In this document: piece by piece, positions 7,066 to 15,715 of the stretch | Position numbering within the stretch: position 1 is the first letter of the stretch | Layout of the letters: each line of letters begins with the position of its first letter | NCBI GenBank assembly: GCA_903900705.1 | Contig: CAIUOG010000081.1 | Location: 1-51,598, forward strand | DNA: 51,598 bases | Reading direction: 5' to 3' | Origin: an uncultured Acidobacteriia bacterium | GTDB taxonomy: Bacteria; Acidobacteriota; Terriglobia; Bryobacterales; Bryobacteraceae | Program-made: the position numbers and the translations under genes | Notes under the pieces: generated by a model | The model's database searches: none | The model's input: only the letters and a program-made list of their open reading frames with translations | Told to the model about the DNA's origin: nothing

Positions 7066-8256
7066 ATGAGCCGTTCTCAATTCCGGATTGTTGTGTCGCT
7101 GTGCTTTCTGATCGCAGCGTTTGATCTGCTGTATCCGGTCTATGTAATCCGTCCCTTCCGCCATCAGGGGCAGGTGGAATTGCAGGTCGCACTTTGGGTC
7201 TTGCGATATCGAATGGTTCCGGAACTCCTCATGTCTCTGGTCGCTATGGCGGCTTTGTGGATGTCGTGGCCCGCGCGGAAGTCCAAAGTGGCGCGGGTCG
7301 CCGGGGTCACGGGCACTTTGGCGGTGGTAGCCTGCGCGCTGCTCTCGCGCGTGAACGTCTATGAGCAGATGTTTCATCCATTAGGAACGCCGGCCTTTGA
7401 GAGTGCCGGACAAACCCGGCTTGACGGGTCCGAGAAGGTCCTCTCGGTCCGCCTCGGAGAGGAGTCCCGCGCGTACCCCATTCGAAGCATTTCCTACCAC
7501 CATATTGTGAACGATTTCGTTGCTGGCGTACCGATCGCGGCCACGTATTGAACGCTCTGTCACACCGGTCTGGTGTGGGGGCGTGAGGTGAATGGCCTGG
7601 TTCTGACCTTTCATCTTGCGGGTATAAATAATCAGAACTTCCTGATGCGGGACGAAGAGACTGGCACATGGTGGCAGCAGATCAGCGGGAAGGCCGTATC
7701 CGGTCCTCTCGCCAGGCAGTCGCTGCGACTGATTCCTTCCGATGAACTCACCTTCTCCCTGTGGAAATCCGAACAGCCGGGCGGCACGGTATTGAAAGAC
7801 GTCGCCGCGTACGCCGACCAGTATTCCCCCAAAGATTGGGACGTGGCGATGAAGAAGCGACCCACGGTGATCAGCTATGCGGGCGACGGCCTGGGTGACC
7901 GGGATCTGATGCTCGGCATGCACGCGTTTGGCGAATCCCGGGCATTTCCGAGGGAACTGGTACTACGCGAGAAGCTCGTCAAAGACCGAATCGGATCGGA
8001 ATCCGTCATCCTGGTGGTAGGGCCCGACGGCGAGTCAGTCCGGGCATTTCGCCCCGGGACGAACGACTTCTACCAGACTTCGGAAGGTATGATCGACAGC
8101 ACAACGGGAAGCCAGTGGAATTTTCAGGGTTGTGCCGTCTCGGGCGATTCCAAAGGCAAGTGTCTGGAGCGCATCGGGATCATCGCGGACTACTGGTTTG
8201 ACTGGCGTCAGTACAATCCCCAAACCACTGTTTACCGCGGCGCAACGCGGCGCTGA
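7066..8256 (+). CDS. Putative selenoprotein: membrane DUF3179 protein with in-frame TGA (Sec162)
   Basis: Read through one TGA (7549-7551), this frame encodes 396 residues. Three N-terminal membrane helices lie at about 8-30, 46-64 and 74-94, followed by a DUF3179 domain that would sit at the outer face of the inner membrane. The family normally has TYCxLC after a (I/V)VND-x-(V)-GGVP segment. Here the sequence is HHIVNDFVAGVPIAATY, then TGA, then TLCHTG. The stop therefore replaces exactly the first Cys and gives U162-T-L-C165, a UxxC redox motif. Downstream of the TGA the same frame continues for 234 residues with intact family motifs (RDEETGTWWQQ, SGPLA, TTGSQWNF) to a normal stop. A SECIS-like hairpin starts right after the TGA. 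A chance nonsense mutation or a read error is the alternative. DUF3179 has no settled biochemical function; a thiol/selenol redox role is inferred. Confidence 0.75.
7549..7584 (+). promoter_or_regulatory. Candidate bacterial SECIS element and Sec codon
   Basis: The UGA codon (7549-7551) is followed at once by a two-tier hairpin. The lower stem is 7552-7558 with 7578-7584 (ACGCUCU/GGGGCGU, 7 bp including two G-U pairs). A 2-nt bulge (GU, 7559-7560) lies on the 5' side. The upper stem is 7561-7566 with 7572-7577 (CACACC/GGUGUG, 6 bp). The apical loop is GGUCU (7567-7571). The E. coli fdhF SECIS also has GGUCU in its apical loop and a bulged U on the 5' side. The loop begins 15 nt after the UGA here, against 18 nt in fdhF. 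The role in recruiting SelB with Sec-tRNA is inferred from that resemblance. Confidence 0.65.
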
Positions 8257-9055
8257 GTCCGAGCCCGAACAGAAACAGCCCCCAGCTTCCTGGTTCCGGC
8301 ACAGCGGACTGCGCACTGCTGGCCGAAACTCCAACCGCACTAAACGAACCCACAGCGACACCACCGTCAATAATCTGCGCATTCAAACGGGAGACCCGGG
8401 CAAAGTTCGTCGTTCCCAACGCGGCGGAATAGATGTAGTTTTTGTCGTCCTGCCCATATTGAAAGAGTTCCAGACTTCCATTCACAATCGCCGATCCCGC
8501 AACGCCGGTGACACCGGTGCTGCCGAGATCGGTCGCCTTGCCCGTCGTCATGTCAATGGTGTAGAGTTCATCACGGGAACCGGACCGCCCCTCCGTGTAA
8601 TAGAGCAGATTCCCACTCGCGGAAAGACTGGTGTCGTCCTGCCCGTTGTTGGCGGAAATCCCGGTCGCGCCCACCAGTTTTGCGCCGCCCGTCTGCGCGT
8701 TGATGGAATACAGATTCGACGCATAGTCCAGTTCGAAAAGCCCGTTGCTGTCTCCGCCGAACGCCGCCAGACTCAGATTGGCGCCGGTGTTCCCCAGCAA
8801 ACTGGCGGAGCCGGTCACCGAATCCACAGAATACAGATTATTACCGAAGTCTTCGAGATACAGCATTCCATTCAGTCCGGCCAGCCCGCCCGCCTTGCTG
8901 ATGGGTAGCGTACTCACAGCCGAATACGCGCCGGTCGTGTCATTCACGGTGCCGAAGCGATTGTCATAGAAGATTACATTGACGCTGCTGGCAAAGGACG
9001 GCAGCGCCTCAAAGGCAAGAACAAGACGAAGAAGAAGGAAAGCAAACAGTCTCAC
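8180..9055 (-). CDS. PEP-CTERM protein with DUF-type beta-propeller body and extended tail
   Basis: A 291-residue secreted protein with a signal peptide (residues 1-23). The body is made of repeats of the kind LYSVDSVTGSASLLGNTG / LYSINAQTGGAKLVGATG / LYTIDMTTGKATDLGSTG, at roughly 45-residue spacing, which suggests a beta-propeller. A PEP-CTERM signal follows (VPEPGSWGLFLFGLGLSAALRRG). Normally the protein ends just after the arginines. Here about 17 more residues follow, encoded by a stretch that overlaps the convergent DUF3179 gene by 77 bases. Either the tail is real or the ancestral stop has been lost. The start is GTG at 9053-9055 with only a weak ribosome site. Confidence 0.8.
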   Translation of the reverse strand: MRLFAFLLLRLVLAFEALPSFASSVNVIFYDNRFGTVNDTTGAYSAVSTLPISKAGGLAGLNGMLYLEDFGNNLYSVDSVTGSASLLGNTGANLSLAAFGGDSNGLFELDYASNLYSINAQTGGAKLVGATGISANNGQDDTSLSASGNLLYYTEGRSGSRDELYTIDMTTGKATDLGSTGVTGVAGSAIVNGSLELFQYGQDDKNYIYSAALGTTNFARVSRLNAQIIDGGVAVGSFSAVGVSASSAQSAVPEPGSWGLFLFGLGLSAALRRGKQWFGDCTDASQTSSPR

Positions 9056-9104
9056 GAACAGCTATCGGCCCGCAGGACCGAAAGCTTTACCCCGGACGGC
9101 AAGC

Positions 9105-9830
9105 TTAGCCGAGATTAAATGATTCGCCCAGATAAACGCGCTTCACTTCCGCGTCCTGAGCCAGCTTATCCGGACTGCCGCTTCGGAAGATCTTACCCGC
9201 ATTGATGATGTACGCCCGGTCGGTCACGCTCAGCGTTTCGCGCACGTTGTGGTCCGTCACCAGAATGCCGAGCCCCGCCCGCTTCAAATCGAGAATAATT
9301 TTCTGCAGTTCAATTACCTGAATCGGATCGATGCCGGAAAACGGCTCATCCAGCAGCAGGAAGCTCGGGTCTATCGCCAGCGACCGGGCAATTTCCACGC
9401 GCCGCCGTTCTCCGCCGGAAAGCACGTAACCCTTGCTGCGCCGAACGGTCTCAAGCCCCATCTGCTCGATGAGCTGATTCATCTTTTCCCGGCGCTCACG
9501 GCCACTCATCCGGCGGGTCTGCAGAATCGCCATCAGGTTTTCTTCCACCGTCAGCTTGCGAAAGACCGACGCTTCCTGCGGCAGGTAGCTGATCCCGTGG
9601 CGGGCTCGCTGGAACATGGGCATGTTGGTCAGGTCCGCGCCGTCCAGCAAAACCTTGCCGGAATCCGGGCTGATCAGGCCGACCACCATATAGAAGGACG
9701 TCGTCTTCCCTGCCCCGTTCGGGCCCAGCAGACCGACGATTTCGCCGCGCTCCACCTTCACCGACACGTCGTCAACCACACGCCGACCGCGGTATGACTT
9801 TGAAATCTCAACAGTTTCGAGGATCTGCAT
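9105..9830 (-). CDS. lptB: LPS export ABC transporter ATP-binding protein LptB
   Basis: The 241-residue ATPase of the LptB2FG complex, which powers transport of lipopolysaccharide from the inner to the outer membrane. Walker A is GPNGAGKT (36-43), the Q-loop is [18 protein letters not shown] (82-99; the SVFRKLT sequence is typical of LptB), the signature is LSGGE (137-141), Walker B is FLLLDE (157-162), and the H-loop is TDHNVRE. The ATG overlaps the stop of the upstream lptC/lptA-type gene by one base (TGATG), so translation is coupled. The gene pair confirms a diderm envelope with an LPS-type outer membrane. Length is normal for the family. Confidence 0.95.
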   Translation of the reverse strand: MQILETVEISKSYRGRRVVDDVSVKVERGEIVGLLGPNGAGKTTSFYMVVGLISPDSGKVLLDGADLTNMPMFQRARHGISYLPQEASVFRKLTVEENLMAILQTRRMSGRERREKMNQLIEQMGLETVRRSKGYVLSGGERRRVEIARSLAIDPSFLLLDEPFSGIDPIQVIELQKIILDLKRAGLGILVTDHNVRETLSVTDRAYIINAGKIFRSGSPDKLAQDAEVKRVYLGESFNLG

Positions 9831-12160
9831 CAGCGCTTTTTCTTGTGCAATTCCGTTCTGACTGGCTTTTTGGGAGCGCCTTCCATAATCAGCTTGTCCG
9901 TTTCCGTAAAGTAAGTCAGCTTGTCACCCTGCGTATTGCCCTTCAGAGAGTCCTTCAGCAGCGGTTCACCGCCGGTCAGGATGATTTTGCCTTCCTGCGC
10001 GTAATATTCGGCATGTTCGCTGGTACCGATGCGCTGGCGGCCCTTCGTCGCCTGCACAATCTCCACTCCGCCTTCGGCAAAAGCGTGATGGATGCGGGAG
10101 TCCTCGTCGGACTTGTTGTCGTTCAGGAAGGCCTGAAGCGACACGCTCTTCACCGTCAGACCAGGGCGGAAAAAGTTCGTTCCCCCGGTGTAGACAGCCT
10201 GACGGTCCGCGTCCGTGTAAACCATGTGGCGGGCTCTCACTATTGTGAAGATGGGCGCGGCGGATTCCGGTTTCGCCTTTTTGGGGCCCACCGGCTTTTT
10301 GTCATCCGCTTTCGTCTTGTCTTCTTTCTTCTTATCTTCTTTTTTCTTATCTTCGAACTGGCTGATCACCTGGCCATCCGCCACCAGATTCTTCTTCTCG
10401 CGGTCGATGTCGATGCGGTCCGCCTGGATCCGGTTCGACGCCTGCCACAGCACCGCGTTGCCCACGTAGTGGATCAGATGGTTGTGATTCGCGGACGTCA
10501 CGCGATCCGCCAGTCCCTGCGTCGGCTCCTCGGAATCCAGCATGTCCGAACTCGTCTTCTTTTCGTCCGGCAGGCGGGTGGTGGAGACGTGCCCCTTGGC
10601 ATCGAAATCACCCGTTGTTTGTTGAAGTTCGATGGTGTCGCCGGCGGTGGAACCAGATTCGTCGGCAACCCGCGCGTGGTTTTCCAGGTTCATCACATTA
10701 CGATCCTGCTCCAGCGTCGCGTTATCCGCCTGCGCCTTGCGTGCGCCTTCCACGTAGCGGAAATCACCCAACTGCTTCATCAGCTTCAACTGGGCCTTTT
10801 CGTCAAACGTGGCGTCCAGAACCTTGCTGGTGGTGTAGGCCACGGCCAGATTGGCTTTCTTCTTTTTCTTCTCTTCTTCCGAGGGATAGGTTTCCGTGGC
10901 GGCGTTGGTGGCGTGGAAAGACTGAATCTCGCTCTTCGCGCCGTAGCGGATATCCATATCCGACGACTTCAGAACGCGGCGGTGGCGGGCGATCTGATTG
11001 GGGACAAATTCGAGAGTACCGGGCGAATGCGTCACCACGCGTTCCAGATCCCGGCCGCCTGGCTTCATGAACAGATCCAGGTTGTCGGACTTCAGGAGCT
11101 TCGTATCCGAGGTATTGCCTTTCGGATCGGGCGTCGGCTTCGATTCGATAAAGCCGTTGCCCTTCGCCAAAGCACTGGCGAGTTCGCTCTCGCCGGAATC
11201 GGTATTAAAAAACAGATCGACCGAGTTGCCGGTCATGGTCGTCACCGAGCCATTGCCATGGGACACCAGCTTCGCGCTGTTGGTGCCGTTCAGCTTCTCC
11301 ATTTCGCCATCTTCGTTGTACTGAACGTGAAGCTGACCGGCCGCGTACTCCAGTTCCTTACCTGGGCGCTTGTCCGTGCCGGCGGCGTTCGGGGCATCCA
11401 CCGTATCCAGGCGTTTCTGTTTCTGGTCATTGGCCTTGAGCCGGACCACGGCGGGACCAGCGTTAATCAGGGTCTGATCGCGCGTCAGGCGGGACCAGCC
11501 GCCGAGGTAAATGACGCCATCCTTCTCGCTGTAGCGAAGGTCGCCGGCTTCCACCTTCATGGGCTTGGCCTTCGGGTTGCGGCTGTGCAGATTCAGAACC
11601 ACCCCATTCTGCAACTGCAGTTCATGGGTTTCCGGATCATAAGCCGCGCCGGTGCAGGTGCCGCTGCCGCCATCGAACGTGAAAGCCACCGGCTTATCGG
11701 TAACCGCCTTCCCGCTCCGACTGTCGAAGTTGATGCCCGCGGCCTTGATGGCGGTCAGTGCTTTGGCCGGTTCGCCTTCCACCGGGACGGTGAGAGTGAT
11801 CTCGGCCTCGCCGGGCGCGTAGAGCTTCGCCTCGGTGGTGGAGAACTGCGCGAGCGGGCTGCGAACGCGATCATAATGCTGGCCGTCCTTCATGTAGATC
11901 TTCAGTTCCACTTCCTGAAGTTCCATCATGTTGTTGTCACCCAGTCGTGAGTTTTTGGCCGAGACGTGGACTGCGGGCTTTCCGTTCTCGCTCTGGCCCC
12001 ATTCGTACTCCTGCGCGGTACCGAGCGTTCCCAGCGGAATAGTCGGCGGCATCGGGCGGGCGTGCTTCGTCGCCTGGTCCCGCTGTTTCCGATAAATCCC
12101 GAATACGGCGGCTACGAGGGCGAGAATTGCCACCAGCAACAGCCAACGCAGACTTCGCAT
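9830..12160 (-). CDS. LptC/LptA fusion protein (multi-domain OstA-like)
   Basis: A 776-residue envelope protein. A single N-terminal membrane helix (about residues 5-23) and an LptC-like beta-jellyroll region are followed by several LptA/OstA-like repeats, recognisable as segments such as [50 protein letters not shown] and [18 protein letters not shown]. In proteobacteria LptC (about 190 aa) and LptA (about 185 aa) are separate. Here one chain appears to supply the inner-membrane anchor and much of the periplasmic bridge. A Lys/Asp/Glu-rich linker ([13 protein letters not shown] and flanks) interrupts the C-terminal third at about residues 604-630. It sits directly upstream of lptB with a 1-base overlap, which supports the role. 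Confidence 0.85.
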   Translation of the reverse strand: MRSLRWLLLVAILALVAAVFGIYRKQRDQATKHARPMPPTIPLGTLGTAQEYEWGQSENGKPAVHVSAKNSRLGDNNMMELQEVELKIYMKDGQHYDRVRSPLAQFSTTEAKLYAPGEAEITLTVPVEGEPAKALTAIKAAGINFDSRSGKAVTDKPVAFTFDGGSGTCTGAAYDPETHELQLQNGVVLNLHSRNPKAKPMKVEAGDLRYSEKDGVIYLGGWSRLTRDQTLINAGPAVVRLKANDQKQKRLDTVDAPNAAGTDKRPGKELEYAAGQLHVQYNEDGEMEKLNGTNSAKLVSHGNGSVTTMTGNSVDLFFNTDSGESELASALAKGNGFIESKPTPDPKGNTSDTKLLKSDNLDLFMKPGGRDLERVVTHSPGTLEFVPNQIARHRRVLKSSDMDIRYGAKSEIQSFHATNAATETYPSEEEKKKKKANLAVAYTTSKVLDATFDEKAQLKLMKQLGDFRYVEGARKAQADNATLEQDRNVMNLENHARVADESGSTAGDTIELQQTTGDFDAKGHVSTTRLPDEKKTSSDMLDSEEPTQGLADRVTSANHNHLIHYVGNAVLWQASNRIQADRIDIDREKKNLVADGQVISQFEDKKKEDKKKEDKTKADDKKPVGPKKAKPESAAPIFTIVRARHMVYTDADRQAVYTGGTNFFRPGLTVKSVSLQAFLNDNKSDEDSRIHHAFAEGGVEIVQATKGRQRIGTSEHAEYYAQEGKIILTGGEPLLKDSLKGNTQGDKLTYFTETDKLIMEGAPKKPVRTELHKKKR

Positions 12161-12264
12161 GGAGTGAACTTACAGTTTAGCGTTCCAGGATTACCAGACA
12201 GAGAGCGGGACAAATAAGGGGGACAAAACGGAGAAGAACGGCCGGCCGGGGGGAACGACTTCGT

Positions 12265-12363
12265 CTAGCGGTGCGCGCCGACCATCGCAAACCACGCCAG
12301 TGTGGTGAGCGTCAGGCCAAGGACAAGTTTCGCGACGTAGGTGAGGACGGGCCACGTTTTCAT
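12265..12363 (-). CDS. Small single-pass membrane peptide (32 aa)
   Basis: An ATG at 12363-12361 opens a 32-residue frame that ends in TAG at 12265. A strong Shine-Dalgarno sequence (AAGGAGA, about 6 nt upstream) decides the start; the open frame further upstream lacks one. The product is MKTWPVLTYVAKLVLGLTLT followed by TLAWFAMVGAHR, one hydrophobic helix with a basic N-terminus. I do not recognise a family. It lies upstream of, and on the same strand as, the lpt genes (104-base gap) and diverges from the acyltransferase-like gene at 12508. Confidence 0.55.
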   Translation of the reverse strand: MKTWPVLTYVAKLVLGLTLTTLAWFAMVGAHR

Positions 12364-12507
12364 TGCAGGTCTCCTTCGACTTGCGGCCGGCTCGCATACA
12401 AGGCGAACCGCAGGGCTTACACCCCATTCCAGATTGAGTTTAAGCGGTTCGCCCATTTCCTGTCAATACCGGGAATCTACAGGGGGGACTGCGGTAGACT
12501 CTGTGGG

Positions 12508-13668
12508 ATGTCCCCGCCCCCGCAAAGTTCCCGCGTGCAGGCAATTGACCTGCTTCGCGGCCTGGTCATGGTCGTGATGGCGCTCGACCATGTGCGCGAC
12601 TACCTGATGCCGCTCGGCGACCCGGTCGATCTCGCCACCACCTTCCCGGCGCTGTTCTTCACCCGATTCATCACGCACTACTGCGCTCCGACTTTCTACT
12701 TTCTGGCCGGAGTCAGCGCCTTTCTTTCCAGCCGGAAACGCAGCGTGCCGGAAGTGGCCCACATTCTCTGGACGCGCGGACTCTGGCTCGTCTTCCTCGA
12801 ACTGGTGGTGGTCCGCTTCGGGTGGTACTTCACGTCCAACCTGACGTATTTTGAGGGGCTGACCATCTGGGCGCTCGGCTGGTCGATGATCGCGCTTTCA
12901 TTCCTGATCCGGCTGCCGCGGACGGCGATTCTGGCGGTCGGCGCGGCCATGGTACTGGGGCATAACGCGCTCGATTGGGTGAAACCGGAGAGCTTTGGTC
13001 CGGCGGCCTGGATCTGGACAATGTTGCATGTGCCGGGCGGCATCAGCATCGGTCCCACAACAATCTGGATCGCTTACCCGCTGGTCCCCTGGATCGGAGT
13101 GATGGCTTTGGGCTATGTGTTCGCACAGGGCGGCATTCCCCGTGCATTGCAAATCGGTCCGGCTCTGATCGCGGGCTTCCTGATCCTCCGCGGCTTCAAC
13201 ATCTATGGTGACCCGCATGCCTGGACGCCGCAGAAGAATCTGATGTTCTCCATCATGTCCTTCCTGAACTGCCAGAAGTACCCGCCGTCGCTGCTTTATC
13301 TGCTGGTCACGCTGGGGCCGTCGATCACGATCATCGGACTGGTGAACCGGTTCGGAAAAGGCGAACTTCCCGCCCTGACCCGACCGCTGGTGCTTTTTGG
13401 CAAGGTGCCCATGTTCTACTACCTGATCCACATCTACGTCGCCCATGCGTTGGGCGTACTGGTTGCATGGTTCCGGTTTGGTGATGCGCACACGCTGTTT
13501 GAGATGCCGGTCGTCGGCAGCAATGGTAATCAGAAACTGCCTTCGAATGCACCGCTGTGGGCGGTGTACGCGGTCTGGCTGGTGGTCCTGCTGGTGCTCT
13601 ATCCGTTGTGTCGGTGGTACTCGGGCGTAAAAGCACGCCACAAGAGCCCTCTTTTCAGTTATCTGTAG
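12508..13668 (+). CDS. DUF1624 / heparan-alpha-glucosaminide N-acetyltransferase-like membrane protein
   Basis: A 386-residue polytopic inner-membrane protein with about 9-10 hydrophobic helices. The N-terminus (RVQAIDLLRGLVMVVMALDH, then VRDY) is the hallmark of the DUF1624/HGSNAT-type acyltransferase fold, where the His sits at the end of helix 1 (H28). By family analogy it may transfer acyl groups from acyl-CoA across the membrane to a glycan, but no substrate can be named. The frame is open 237 bases further upstream; ATG 12508 is chosen because it starts right at the family's N-terminus and avoids an implausible polar extension. Its end overlaps the convergent lipoprotein gene by 14 bases. 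Confidence 0.8.
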   Translation: MSPPPQSSRVQAIDLLRGLVMVVMALDHVRDYLMPLGDPVDLATTFPALFFTRFITHYCAPTFYFLAGVSAFLSSRKRSVPEVAHILWTRGLWLVFLELVVVRFGWYFTSNLTYFEGLTIWALGWSMIALSFLIRLPRTAILAVGAAMVLGHNALDWVKPESFGPAAWIWTMLHVPGGISIGPTTIWIAYPLVPWIGVMALGYVFAQGGIPRALQIGPALIAGFLILRGFNIYGDPHAWTPQKNLMFSIMSFLNCQKYPPSLLYLLVTLGPSITIIGLVNRFGKGELPALTRPLVLFGKVPMFYYLIHIYVAHALGVLVAWFRFGDAHTLFEMPVVGSNGNQKLPSNAPLWAVYAVWLVVLLVLYPLCRWYSGVKARHKSPLFSYL

Positions 13669-14140
13669 TGTTGGAGTTCCAGGTGTCGACGATGCACTTC
13701 CACGTCTTATCCGGCTGTTTTTTCCAGATTTCGACGTTCTTGCCGTACTCGATGACCTGATTCCCTTTGGGGTCTGTGGTTTTTAGTTCGTACTGTCCCC
13801 AGGCATAGGCAAGATCGCCGGAGCGGGAAACCTCGACTTTCGCCGGCGCCCAGTGCAGATCCAGTCCGGGCAGAGCGAACATCGACGCAATCGACTGACG
13901 AATATCATCGCTGGTTCGGGCGAGTTTCTCGTTGGGCGGCAGCACCACGGCGTCCGGGGCGTAGAAGGCCAGCCACGCATCCACGCTCCTGGTCTGCGCG
14001 GCGGCCACCCAGTCGGCATCCGCACGGCGGACCGCGGCTTCATCAGCGACGCGGGTATCGGGAAGTTCAGCGGGCTTCTGGTTGCACCCGCAGAGTGCGA
14101 CAAAGCAGGAGGCGACCAGGAGATTCGTGATTTTCGCCAT
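13655..14140 (-). CDS. Lipoprotein with SnoaL/DUF4440-like domain
   Basis: A 161-residue predicted lipoprotein. A signal peptide with lipobox ALCGC (lipidated Cys near residue 19) precedes a nuclear-transport-factor-2 fold of the SnoaL/DUF4440 (YybH) kind. The signature is ADADWVAAAQTRSVDAWLAF followed by YAPDAVVLPPNE, with a C-terminal WKCIVDTWNSN strand. Such domains bind small hydrophobic ligands or act as isomerases; no catalytic assignment is possible. Another lipid-free secreted gene lies 24 bases upstream on the same strand, so the two may share a transcript. Confidence 0.75.
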   Translation of the reverse strand: MAKITNLLVASCFVALCGCNQKPAELPDTRVADEAAVRRADADWVAAAQTRSVDAWLAFYAPDAVVLPPNEKLARTSDDIRQSIASMFALPGLDLHWAPAKVEVSRSGDLAYAWGQYELKTTDPKGNQVIEYGKNVEIWKKQPDKTWKCIVDTWNSNTTDN

Positions 14141-14164
14141 AGAGGCGAATATAGCAGGGTTGCG

Positions 14165-14905
14165 CTACCTCTGGTTGTGGCGAAAACTCTTCAGCAGGTC
14201 CGCGATCTGATCGGGGGGAATCGTGAGGGTACCTTCCGTTTGCAGCATCAGGCGGGAATCAGCGTCACCCGCGAAACGGACCGCGCGCAGGTTGACGAAG
14301 GGCTGAGCCGTAGCCGGGATCGCGCCTTCGAGACTGGAGGACCGCTCGACCGCCCGAACGAGCGAGCGCCGGACCTGATCCCGAAGCAGTTCGCCGACGG
14401 AACCGGAACGAAGCAATTCGCCGAGAGAGCCATCCGCTTCGATTCGGGCAACTGTAGCACCCAGGTGAACGGACGAACCGGCGCGGATCTCCGGCGTCAG
14501 ATCAACCACTACGATGGCGTTTCCGCCCAGCAGGCGGCGGGCATTCTCTTTGCCAAAGGCCTTCACGCACGCCCATTTCTCCACATGTAACCGGACTTCG
14601 AGCCGGGCCGCTGGTGCAGCCGGAAGCAGGGTAGCGCCGACAACCGAAATACGCTCGCCGCAGTGTTTGTCCTGATTCAGTTCGGACTGCAGCAGCGGCG
14701 TAATGTGGTCCTGGAGACTGGCGAGATCTCCCTGCAGCGAGAAGGCGAAGTCCTGATCGGCTTGCGTGACGGTTCCGGAGATGCGAAGTTCCACAGGCTG
14801 ACCGGCAAGCAGGACAGTGGCGCGCACCGGAGGAAGGGGGAACGTCAGGTCCGCGGCAAGAACGAGAAGGGCTGCAAGCGGGAGGAGCACACAGGATGGA
14901 CGCAC
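14165..14905 (-). CDS. Hypothetical secreted protein
   Basis: A 246-residue protein with an N-terminal signal peptide or anchor (RPSCVLLPLAALLVLAADL) and no family I recognise. The mature part looks like an alternating beta-rich region (residues 30-110) followed by a helical region rich in Leu and Arg (EADGSLGELLRSGSVGELLR). Two Cys (KHCGER and KWACVK) could form a disulfide. The start is GTG at 14903-14905. The divergent alanyl-tRNA editing gene starts 48 bases away. Function unknown. Confidence 0.6.
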   Translation of the reverse strand: MRPSCVLLPLAALLVLAADLTFPLPPVRATVLLAGQPVELRISGTVTQADQDFAFSLQGDLASLQDHITPLLQSELNQDKHCGERISVVGATLLPAAPAARLEVRLHVEKWACVKAFGKENARRLLGGNAIVVVDLTPEIRAGSSVHLGATVARIEADGSLGELLRSGSVGELLRDQVRRSLVRAVERSSSLEGAIPATAQPFVNLRAVRFAGDADSRLMLQTEGTLTIPPDQIADLLKSFRHNQR

Positions 14906-14953
14906 TCAGCGCCGGGCGGTTTCAGTCTACTCCGCTATCCTGTGAACTTCAGC

Positions 14954-15715
14954 ATGGCGACAAGACGGCTCTATCTGGATGACGATAACTGCTGTGAGAC
15001 GGCGGCCCGGCTGGTGGCGGTGAGGTTGGTCGCGGTGGGGGAACGGGCACTGGCATTCGACCAGACCTGTTTCTACCCCGGCGGCGGCGGACAACCTGCG
15101 GACCAAGGCTCGATTACTTTCGCCGACGGCCGCATCGAACCCGTCCACACGGTCGAGGCCGATGCGGAAGGGGTGATCTGGCATCTGGTGTCCGGTGCGC
15201 CAGGTGAAGAGTCCCCGGGCGATGCGGTGACACTCGCGGTTGACCGGGAGCGCCGCCTCGCGTACACCCGCTATCACACGGTATTGCATGTGCTGAACAC
15301 CATTGCGCTCCGCGATTACGGAGCCTGGATCACAGGGGCGCAGATTGCCGAAGACTATTCCCGAATCGACTTCAAATGGGATGGGTTCAGTCCTGCCCTG
15401 CCGGCCGAGCTCACAGCGAAGGTGCAGGCGGTCTTAGAGGAAAAGCGGCGCATCCGGTCGTACTATCTGACGGAGACGGAGTTCGAGGCGCGGCCCGAGT
15501 TGCGGCGGACGCTCGAAGTGCGTCCGCCAGTAGTGGACGGCCGGGTGCGCGTGGTCGAAATCGACGGGTTCGACGCGCAGGCCTGCGGTGGCACACATGC
15601 CCATTCCACCGCGGATGTGGGCCTTTTTTCAATCTGGAAGACGGAGAACAAGGGGAAGATCAATAAGCGACTCTATGTTCGCCTGGAAGCCGCTCACGAG
15701 ACGCCACATAAGTGA
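14954..15715 (+). CDS. Alanyl-tRNA editing protein AlaX-type
   Basis: A 253-residue cytosolic hydrolase that clears mischarged Ser- (or Gly-) tRNA(Ala) in trans. An N-terminal domain (TCFYPGGGGQPADQG, residues 38-52) is followed by the editing domain with its zinc ligands H108 and H112 (RYHTVLH) and C211 and H215 (ACGGTHAHSTADVG). These match the editing and C-terminal parts of AlaRS without the synthetase core. ATG 14954 is chosen because the protein aligns from MATRRLYLDD; the open frame before it is antisense to the neighbouring gene. The 3' end overlaps the convergent aminotransferase gene by 22 bases. Confidence 0.88.
   Translation: MATRRLYLDDDNCCETAARLVAVRLVAVGERALAFDQTCFYPGGGGQPADQGSITFADGRIEPVHTVEADAEGVIWHLVSGAPGEESPGDAVTLAVDRERRLAYTRYHTVLHVLNTIALRDYGAWITGAQIAEDYSRIDFKWDGFSPALPAELTAKVQAVLEEKRRIRSYYLTETEFEARPELRRTLEVRPPVVDGRVRVVEIDGFDAQACGGTHAHSTADVGLFSIWKTENKGKINKRLYVRLEAAHETPHK

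Noticed and set aside
7066-8256. Reading the DUF3179 gene as two genes or as a pseudogene split by a nonsense codon
   Set aside because: The stop falls exactly on a family Cys, both halves keep family motifs in the same frame, the second part has no ribosome site of its own, and a SECIS-like hairpin follows. It is kept as one putative selenoprotein with moderate confidence.
9794-11950. A 718-codon plus-strand open frame
   Set aside because: It is the antisense shadow of the LptC/LptA fusion gene in high-GC DNA; the composition is His/Arg/Leu-rich and has no domain.
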